Shown piece after piece: positions 1 through 5,054 of a stretch of 6,830 bases of DNA (position 1 is the first letter of the stretch; each line of letters begins with the position of its first letter). The notes beneath the pieces are model-generated. The model had not been told where the DNA came from and searched no databases. It worked only from the letters and a program-made list of their open reading frames with translations. The position numbers and the translations under genes were made by a program. Source of the DNA: an uncultured Verrucomicrobiota bacterium. Its GTDB lineage: Bacteria > Verrucomicrobiota > Kiritimatiellia > RFP12 > UBA1067. The stretch lies in the NCBI GenBank assembly GCA_945487985.1, contig CALYTX010000075.1, positions 1 to 6,830 on the forward strand, written 5' to 3'.

Positions 1-527
1 ACAGCGGTTCTTTTCGCCTTTCCCTCGCGGTACTAGTTCACTATCGGTCATCAGGGAGTATTTAGCCTTGGAGGGTGGTCCCCCCGGATTCAGACGGCGT
101 TTCACGTGCACCGTCCTAATTGGGATACCAGTAGACCGAATCGGGTTTTCGGTTAAAGGGCTTTCACCCGCTATGGCCGGACTTTCCAGTCCGTTCGCCT
201 AACCTTCTCCGTATCACATCCTGGTCCCGCAACCCCGGAAAGCAAGCTTCCCGGTTTGGGCTAAAGCGCTTTCGCTCGCCACTACTTACGCTATCTCGTT
301 TGATTTCTTCTCCTGTGGGTACTGAGATGTTTCACTTCCCCACGTCTCGCTTCGGCGGACTATGAATTCATCCGCCGATGACCACCGATGAAGGTGGCCG
401 GGTTGCCCCATTCGGAAATCTCCGGATCAAAGCTTGTTGACAGCTCCCCGAAGCTTATCGCAGTCTTCCGCGTCCTTCATAGCCTCCTGATGCCAAGGCA
501 TCCGTCGTGCGCCCGTATACGCTTAGC
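1..527 (-). rRNA. rrl: 23S ribosomal RNA, 5' portion (3' part beyond left edge)
   Basis: Read on the minus strand, this is the 5' domain I of bacterial large-subunit rRNA. Conserved stretches occur in the expected order: GGATGCCTTGGC near the 5' end, then GATGAAGGACG-like, CTGCGATAAGC, GATTTCCGAATGGGG, GAAACATCT.AGTACCC, GAAATCAA.CGAGAT, GTAGTGGCGAGCGAA, GGGGGGACCA.CCTCCAAGGCTAAATACTCC, GACCGATAGTGAAC and GTACCGCGAGGGAAAGGCG. The mature 5' end is placed near 527 by counting 13 nt upstream of the GGGCGCACG element, as in other bacterial 23S genes that carry it; an alignment to E. coli through CTAAGCGTA would give about 536. The gene continues past position 1, so only roughly the first sixth is visible. 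No insertion or intron is evident in the visible part. Directly upstream is a promoter and leader, not a 16S-23S spacer with tRNA genes. Confidence 0.97.
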
Positions 528-593
528 AAGAAACTTTATTTCTCGTCAATCTCGTATATGAGTTGTAATTCTCTTTAATTTCCAACTGCCGCT

Positions 594-605
594 TGTCAAA
601 GATCG
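594..605 (-). promoter_or_regulatory. boxA-like rRNA antitermination motif
   Basis: The minus strand reads CGATCTTTGACA, matching 9 of 12 positions of the boxA consensus TGCTCTTTAACA, including the TCTTT core and the final ACA. In rRNA leaders boxA in the nascent RNA recruits NusB/NusE and protects rRNA transcription from Rho. Here it lies in the leader about 25 nt after the predicted start and 11-12 nt after the hairpin loop, in the boxB-boxA order of canonical rrn leaders. In E. coli a boxA also occurs in the 16S-23S spacer, so the motif alone does not prove an independent transcript. Confidence 0.65.
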
Positions 606-607
606 AT

Positions 608-626
608 GTTGCCCTTTCAGGCGAAC
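608..626 (-). promoter_or_regulatory. boxB-like hairpin in 23S leader
   Basis: On the minus strand GTTCGCC-TGAAAG-GGCAAC folds into a six-pair stem (GTT/AAC and GCC/GGC) with one bulged C and a six-base loop TGAAAG. It starts a few bases after the predicted transcription start and ends two bases before the boxA-like motif. That position is the one boxB hairpins occupy in rRNA leaders. It is a short structure and boxB sequences are poorly conserved, so the name rests mainly on location. Confidence 0.5.
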
Positions 627-634
627 GGATGGAT

Positions 635-663
635 AGTATATCAAAACGCGCCTTAACCGACAA
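635..663 (-). promoter_or_regulatory. Sigma-70-type promoter for 23S rRNA, extended -10
   Basis: The minus strand carries a -35 element TTGTCG (663-658, four of six consensus bases), a spacer of exactly 17 bp, and a -10 element TATACT (640-635, five of six). The TGA before the -10 gives TGnTATACT, an extended -10. The predicted start is near 626-630, about 100 nt upstream of mature 23S. It reads toward the rRNA and is the only well-formed promoter found in the spacer. The following leader elements and the A/T-rich tract upstream are what an rRNA promoter would have. Confidence 0.8.
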
Positions 664-668
664 GGGGG

Positions 669-685
669 TATTTTAAAGTTTTTTT
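669..685 (-). promoter_or_regulatory. UP-element-like A/T tract
   Basis: An A/T-only run broken by a single C (AAAAAAACTTTAAAATA on the minus strand) spans about -41 to -57 relative to the predicted start. This is the position where UP elements contact the RNA polymerase alpha C-terminal domains at strong rRNA promoters. It stands out because both flanks are G/C-rich. It is separated from the -35 by a CCCCC run. Confidence 0.6.
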
Positions 686-713
686 CACGCTCGCACCAAC
701 CGAACATCCTCAC

Positions 714-733
714 AGCAGCTGCAATCAGCTACT
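714..733 (-). terminator. 3' hairpin after the coiled-coil gene, no U-tract
   Basis: The minus strand reads AGTAGCTG-ATTG-CAGCTGCT, an eight-pair stem (one G-U wobble) with a four-base loop. It begins inside the tandem stop codons TAG TAG of the upstream gene. The bases after it (GTGAGGATG) contain no T-run, so it is not a standard intrinsic terminator. It may protect the mRNA 3' end or act as a weak terminator. No better terminator lies before the 23S promoter, so read-through from the protein operon into the rRNA is possible. Confidence 0.35.
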
Positions 734-3700
734 ATTTACACTCGTCGGCAAGTTTTAGAAAGTACTTACGGACTAAATCGCGGTATTCCACGGGAACGGA
801 TGACAAGTCGCGCTCACCGAGTCCATCCTTGGCCGCACCGCGGATTCGAAACCAACCCGACTTCTCAAACTGGGCTTTCAAATCGGCGGGAAGATTGCCA
901 CTATCGAGTTCTTTGGCTTTTCTTGAAATTTCCGCGGAGAGTCCGCCACCAGAACCCTCGCCTTTACTCGAACCGCCGCTAGCGTCAGAGGATGGTTGCG
1001 CAGCAGCGTCCAACCCCAATTCCCTCATCTGTCGCGCAGTCTCGCGGGCAAGCGCCGCAGATGCTTCAGCTGCTTTCTTAGCTGGCGAGGGCTCGCCGGA
1101 TTTATCACTCTTGCCACTGGCACTTCCAGACTCACTGCCGTCAGCACTGGACGATTCCGAAGATGGCGTTTTAGACGAAGCGGATGACTCTTCAGATCCA
1201 CTGGAAGGCGCATTCGCTTCTGACTGAGTGTTGCTACCTTCTGGGCGCGCTTCTGAATTGGCATGAGGATTCTTCGCCGCCGCAAGGGCTCCTTCGCGTT
1301 CGGAATCCATCGTCTGCGCGGCAGCTTGCAATTGTTCGGCGGCAGCTGCCGCCTCGGACATATCGCCCTGCCCTTCCAAAGCTTGCGCAAGCGCACGCTC
1401 AAGGGCCGAGGTCTGTTCGGCGAGTTGCTGGCGAAGGTTGGCTCGCGCGGCTGAATTTGCCGACGCAGCAGCTGACGGATTAGCTTCGGACGCGGATTCA
1501 GAAGCAAGCTGATTGCCGGCGAAGTTCATTGCCTGGCGCTGCGCTTCAAGCGCTGCGCCTTGGGCTTCGCGCGCTTCATTCTGTCTGGTTTCGGCAAGAT
1601 CGCAATCGCCTTGCGCCTGCGCCGCTTCGACGTCGCGCTGCGCTTTCTGCGCCGCTTCCTGCGCTGCGGCCGCCTCGCGCTGCAGTGCCATACGGTCATT
1701 AGCTCTCGCTTCCGCGGCGGCGGTCGCGTCGCGTTGAGTGCCGACTGCTTCGCGTGCAGCAGACTCGGCAAGCTCGTCGCCGTCAGCCAAGGCGGCTTCT
1801 AACGCCGCATTAACCGCCGCCTCGCGCGCGGCCAATGCTTTACGCTCGGCCTCGACGAATTGTTCATGCGCCTTATTGGCAGAATTCTGCGCACCCTGAG
1901 CCTTATGCTGCAACGCCGAAGCCTCTTTCTGCGCGACATTCGCCGCCGCGCGTTTCTCGCTGGCCGCGCGCCGAGCGCTTTCTTCGCCGGAATCGAGCGC
2001 GGCGCTTTCCGCTTCAGCGGCGGCCTCCTCGGCAAACTTCGCGGAATTCTGCGCTTTCAAGGCGGCCTCTTGCGCCTGCATCGCCTCGTTTTGTCGAGAA
2101 GCCGAACTCGCGGCGGCTTCGGCAGCCTGACGCGCGGCCGCAGCGGCCTTTTCGTCGAGTTTGCGCGCAGTATCCTTGAGGTTCGCTACGGCTTTTTCGC
2201 GCTCAAACTGCTTGACAAGTTCACGTGCAGCGTCGAGCGCTTGTTCTTGCGCCGCGAGCGCGCCGTCGGGCATCAACGCCTTCGCCATAGACTCGGCGGC
2301 TCGTTCGGCAGCCTCGACGGCCTGTCGACAATTCTCAGGGGTCGGCTGCGACAATGCATCCGCAGCAGCACGCTGAGCTTGCGCGGCGGCGGCGATGGCT
2401 CGTGAAGATTCCTCGCGACGGCGCTTGGCGTGCGCATCCGCATTAGGCTGCGATGCCTGACGGTCGATTGCGGCTTCCTCCATCGCTTTGCGCGCAGCAT
2501 CGAGCGCACGACGCAAACGCGAACCAGCCGCAAGGGCGTCCTCCGCCGAACGCTTCTCGTCTTGAAGCGCTTTACGGAGCTCCGCGGCGGATTTCGCAAA
2601 CATCTCGTCGAGGTCTTCTCCGGCCATCGCCTTTTCAAGCGCATTACCGGTTTGGCGCTGGAAATTCTCTGCCATCCGCAAATGATGGTCGGCACGACTT
2701 GGGAATTTCACCGCCTCTCGCAGATGATGCTCGGCGCGACGGGCATTGTCATCAGCCGCTTTCAGCGCGTTCTCACGGCGGGCGCGTGCTTCGCGCCGCA
2801 ATTCTTCTTTGCGCTCTTCACGACGGGCCGCGCTTTGAGATTGATTGGAGGCGTTCTCGAGCTCGCGCTTGAACTGATCCATAAGTTCGGCGGCGTGCTC
2901 CATCTTCCGCCACGCCTCGTCGAAAGCGTTCTCAGAAGTACGGTTGCGCAAGTCTTCGGCCTGACGAGCGGCCTCCTGCTGCATCCGCTTCCAAACCTCC
3001 AATTTGCGCGTATCGACCGGCCGCTCGCGCAAGATTTCCTCTGCCGCCTGCGCAAGCGCCGCCTGCCGCGCATCGAGATCTTTCGTTCGTTCAAGATTCT
3101 CCAGCTGACGAACACGTTCCTTAAAGGGTTTCTCCAGGTCTTTAAGCTCTGCGGCGGCGCGGTTAAGCTCGTCTTCTACCGACTCCAACGCCTCCATGCG
3201 CTCTTGGGCGCTGGCGAACTGGGCAGTTTCAAGTTGCTTGAGCGAACGGTCGAGCAACCCCTTGCGGAATTCTTCGAGAGCATCGGAGAGCGGACGGAAC
3301 CGTCCGTCGGCGGCGAGTCGATCGCCAAGTTCTTCGGTGCGCTTGGACGCTTCACTGACTTCATGGAGAGCACTTTCGATTTTCTCCTCAACAGGACGGG
3401 TCAACTTGCGATCGCGCATGAATTGTCCGCGCGCCTCGTGCACCTTTCTCGAAGCATCGGCAAGACGGTTGCGCGCCTCCGCCAGCAGTTTGCCCGATTC
3501 TGCAACGGTTTCAGCGAGGGCTTGCGCGGCGAAGTTCTGGGCGGAATGCTCAATATGGACGATTACCGGCTGAGATGTAGCCGAGTGAGGACCGCCGAAT
3601 TCCGGCGGACAATTATCGTCAACAACGATGTCGAATGAGACTTCCCGCGTATCTGCAACTGGCAGCACCGACAAATCGATCTCGCCGGCAAGACGCCAAA

Positions 3701-5039
3701 GGCTCGCGCCCGACTTCGCCGCTACGAGCTCGCCGCTATACTCGCGCCATCCTTCGCCGCCAGCATTGAAGCGTATCTGCGAACGGACGATTTCCACATC
3801 ATCGCTCGCCGTGGCTACGAGTGGAAATTTCGCGTGCGGCGGAAGTTTTAAAGTTTTCGCCGCGGGGGTTTCCAGGAGAACGCTCGGAGGCTGATCGATT
3901 TTGCTAACCAGCGTCCCCCATCGTTCGGGAGCCTTGAAGCCTTCTTCGTTCGTCAGCGCAAGCGACCAGTTGACTTCGCGGTTGGAAACCATCAAATGCT
4001 CGAAGGTTTCGCGGTTGCCGACAAGAAACTCCGCGCGCGTTCCGCGAGCTGTTTTCAACGAGAATGAAACCCGCGAACCAGCCAGGGCGGAGACCACGGA
4101 AATATCGTCGTTGGAATACACCACTTTACCCCACGCCGTGTAATCAGGATGCTCGACAACGGCAACAAATTCCTCTGTGCGCGGCAATTCTGCCACGCGC
4201 ACGGTGTAGTAGCGCGTAACTGCCGGTCCAGCCGAAATGCGGTAGCGCCAGTGCTTTTCAGCAAGATCGGCCGTCGTCTCGTAGACACCACCTGGCATTT
4301 CCGACACAAACTCCTCGCCCCAACCTAAGGTACCGCGCCGTGAAATGCGAATTTGAGGTTTGAAGTGAATACCCTCGTTAATCCTGGTTTCAATGCGAAT
4401 CTTCTCACCTGCCAGCGCCACGACATCGCCAGGCACGACCTCGATATCGTTGGCATAAAGGTTGCCTACATCGACCCAAGGCGCGACCGCGCGCAGGAAT
4501 AGCCTTCCAGCAACATGAGGCACTGCCACCAGGGAGATGGTGAGCGCGGCAATTGCCGCGCCAAGCCACTTGAGCCGACGCACAATCGTGCGAGTGGTAA
4601 ACTCGCGTTCGATATCAATCGCGCGCGCAGCGGCCTCGGCTTTGCGCGACAGCACTTCGAAAAGCGTCTGCGAACACGAAAGCCGGCCTGTGACGGCAGC
4701 CTCCACGGACAATTCAACAATCGTTGTGAGTGCTTCTTCGTGTTCTGGATGGCGGCCGTCAAGGATTTTCGCCACGCGCAGGCGGTCGATTCTGGCAAGC
4801 AGTGGACGCACAATCGAAAAATACGACACCGCCGCCACAACCAAATACACCAGCGAAGACAACAGCCACCGCGCCGTCTCGGAAAACAATGTAAGCTTCG
4901 CGTCGATTGCCATCATGACCAACGTAGCAAAAAGCAGCGCGGCGAGCGTGGCGGCGATGCCGCGCAACCGAAAAATACGGCGGACGCGAGCAATCGAAGA
5001 ATCGAGCAGACCACGAATGTTTTCGGACAGATTGATCAT
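732..5039 (-). CDS. Large membrane-anchored coiled-coil protein, DUF4175-like
   Basis: A 1435-aa protein. The N-terminus has three predicted membrane segments: residues ~27-45, ~58-78 and ~157-178. Next comes a beta-rich region (~185-500) with motifs I associate with DUF4175-like proteins: VVPGD, EHPDYTAWG, DQPPSVLLETP and ATASDDVEIVRSQIRF. Residues ~500-1255 are almost pure charged and Ala-rich heptad-like helix (coiled coil); 37 of residues 961-1060 are Ala. A Ser/Gly-rich linker (~1260-1370; 20 Ser in 1271-1320) leads to a compact C-terminal block with SGWFRI and VPVEYRDLVRKYFLKLA. Similar C-termini (P.EYR.LV..YF..LA) are common in large proteins of this kind from Planctomycetota/Verrucomicrobiota-type bacteria. 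The ATG at 5039 is chosen because it gives MINLSENIRG with the hydrophobic segment close behind, and overlaps the upstream stop as ATGA. A start 27 codons further up would lie inside the upstream gene. The gene ends in tandem TAG TAG. It is probably a structural or scaffold protein at the cell envelope; that is inference, and no enzymatic motif is visible. The DUF4175 assignment is from memory of motifs, not a search. Confidence 0.93.
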   Translation of the reverse strand: MINLSENIRGLLDSSIARVRRIFRLRGIAATLAALLFATLVMMAIDAKLTLFSETARWLLSSLVYLVVAAVSYFSIVRPLLARIDRLRVAKILDGRHPEHEEALTTIVELSVEAAVTGRLSCSQTLFEVLSRKAEAAARAIDIEREFTTRTIVRRLKWLGAAIAALTISLVAVPHVAGRLFLRAVAPWVDVGNLYANDIEVVPGDVVALAGEKIRIETRINEGIHFKPQIRISRRGTLGWGEEFVSEMPGGVYETTADLAEKHWRYRISAGPAVTRYYTVRVAELPRTEEFVAVVEHPDYTAWGKVVYSNDDISVVSALAGSRVSFSLKTARGTRAEFLVGNRETFEHLMVSNREVNWSLALTNEEGFKAPERWGTLVSKIDQPPSVLLETPAAKTLKLPPHAKFPLVATASDDVEIVRSQIRFNAGGEGWREYSGELVAAKSGASLWRLAGEIDLSVLPVADTREVSFDIVVDDNCPPEFGGPHSATSQPVIVHIEHSAQNFAAQALAETVAESGKLLAEARNRLADASRKVHEARGQFMRDRKLTRPVEEKIESALHEVSEASKRTEELGDRLAADGRFRPLSDALEEFRKGLLDRSLKQLETAQFASAQERMEALESVEDELNRAAAELKDLEKPFKERVRQLENLERTKDLDARQAALAQAAEEILRERPVDTRKLEVWKRMQQEAARQAEDLRNRTSENAFDEAWRKMEHAAELMDQFKRELENASNQSQSAARREERKEELRREARARRENALKAADDNARRAEHHLREAVKFPSRADHHLRMAENFQRQTGNALEKAMAGEDLDEMFAKSAAELRKALQDEKRSAEDALAAGSRLRRALDAARKAMEEAAIDRQASQPNADAHAKRRREESSRAIAAAAQAQRAAADALSQPTPENCRQAVEAAERAAESMAKALMPDGALAAQEQALDAARELVKQFEREKAVANLKDTARKLDEKAAAAARQAAEAAASSASRQNEAMQAQEAALKAQNSAKFAEEAAAEAESAALDSGEESARRAASEKRAAANVAQKEASALQHKAQGAQNSANKAHEQFVEAERKALAAREAAVNAALEAALADGDELAESAAREAVGTQRDATAAAEARANDRMALQREAAAAQEAAQKAQRDVEAAQAQGDCDLAETRQNEAREAQGAALEAQRQAMNFAGNQLASESASEANPSAAASANSAARANLRQQLAEQTSALERALAQALEGQGDMSEAAAAAEQLQAAAQTMDSEREGALAAAKNPHANSEARPEGSNTQSEANAPSSGSEESSASSKTPSSESSSADGSESGSASGKSDKSGEPSPAKKAAEASAALARETARQMRELGLDAAAQPSSDASGGSSKGEGSGGGLSAEISRKAKELDSGNLPADLKAQFEKSGWFRIRGAAKDGLGERDLSSVPVEYRDLVRKYFLKLADECK
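1080..1259 (-). repeat. Ser-rich low-complexity linker inside the coiled-coil protein
   Basis: Codes for residues ~1261-1320 of the DUF4175-like protein. The stretch is dominated by Ser with Glu, Gly, Ala and Lys, with runs such as SGSEESSASSK and SSESSSADGSESGSASGKSD. It has no predicted fold and separates the Ala-rich helix from the conserved C-terminal block. It stays in frame and ends without a stop, so it is a real disordered linker rather than a frameshift artefact. Confidence 0.75.
1277..2162 (-). repeat. Ala-rich degenerate repeat region of the coiled coil
   Basis: Codes for residues ~960-1255. Degenerate units recur with a 'G-D/E-x-x-[LS]-A-x' motif followed by EA and Gln/Ala-rich helix: DSGEESARRAASEKRA (from 1016), DGDELAESAAREAVG (from 1086) and QGDCDLAETRQNEAREAQ (from 1143). 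Spacing is about 57-70 residues, so they are not exact tandem copies. At DNA level the region is rich in GCG/GCC/GCA-type codons, which leaves long open frames on the opposite strand. The units look like old internal duplications or convergent helical repeats. Confidence 0.5.
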
Positions 5040-5054
5040 GCCAAGCCCTTTCTC
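5036..5054 (-). promoter_or_regulatory. ATGA stop/start overlap with weak Shine-Dalgarno
   Basis: The TGA of the VWA/GATase-like gene (5038-5036) overlaps the ATG of the coiled-coil gene (5039-5037). Upstream, inside the end of the first gene, a purine run GAGAAAGGG (5054-5046) ends six bases before the ATG and can serve as a ribosome binding site. This arrangement points to translational coupling and supports the chosen start. No separate promoter for the second gene is apparent. Confidence 0.8.

Larger units (their letters stand above)
528..628 (-). other. Precursor leader of 23S rRNA
   Basis: This is the stretch of about 100 nt between the predicted transcription start (near 628) and the mature 23S 5' end. 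It is A/T-richer than the genes on either side and has no credible ORF or tRNA cloverleaf. It contains a hairpin and a boxA-like motif (listed separately). Next to the rRNA is a short inverted repeat, AGAAA-TAAAG-TTTCT (543-529). That repeat could form a local hairpin, or more likely belongs to the processing stem formed with the unseen 3' flank of 23S. The extent is inferred from the promoter position. Confidence 0.7.

Noticed and set aside
551..562. Imperfect palindrome CTCATATACGAG on the minus strand as an operator
   Set aside because: Only three terminal pairs match and the centre is asymmetric. It is more simply part of the A/T-rich rRNA leader.
594..599. Perfect -35-like TTGACA in the 23S leader as a second promoter
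   Set aside because: No -10-like hexamer lies 16-18 bases downstream on the minus strand. The sequence is better explained as the 3' half of the boxA-like motif.
528..731. Possible tRNA gene in the spacer before 23S, as in a normal 16S-23S spacer
   Set aside because: Neither strand shows a T-loop GTTCGAATC-type motif with matching acceptor, D and anticodon arms. GTTCG at 626-622 lies in the leader hairpin and lacks the T-arm partner.
2430..3638. 402-codon open frame on the plus strand inside the coiled-coil gene
   Set aside because: It lies antisense to a frame with clear domain structure. Its translation is rich in Arg, Leu and Phe without recognisable motifs, as expected opposite a Glu/Ala/Arg-rich GC-rich coding sequence. 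No promoter or ribosome binding site was evident.
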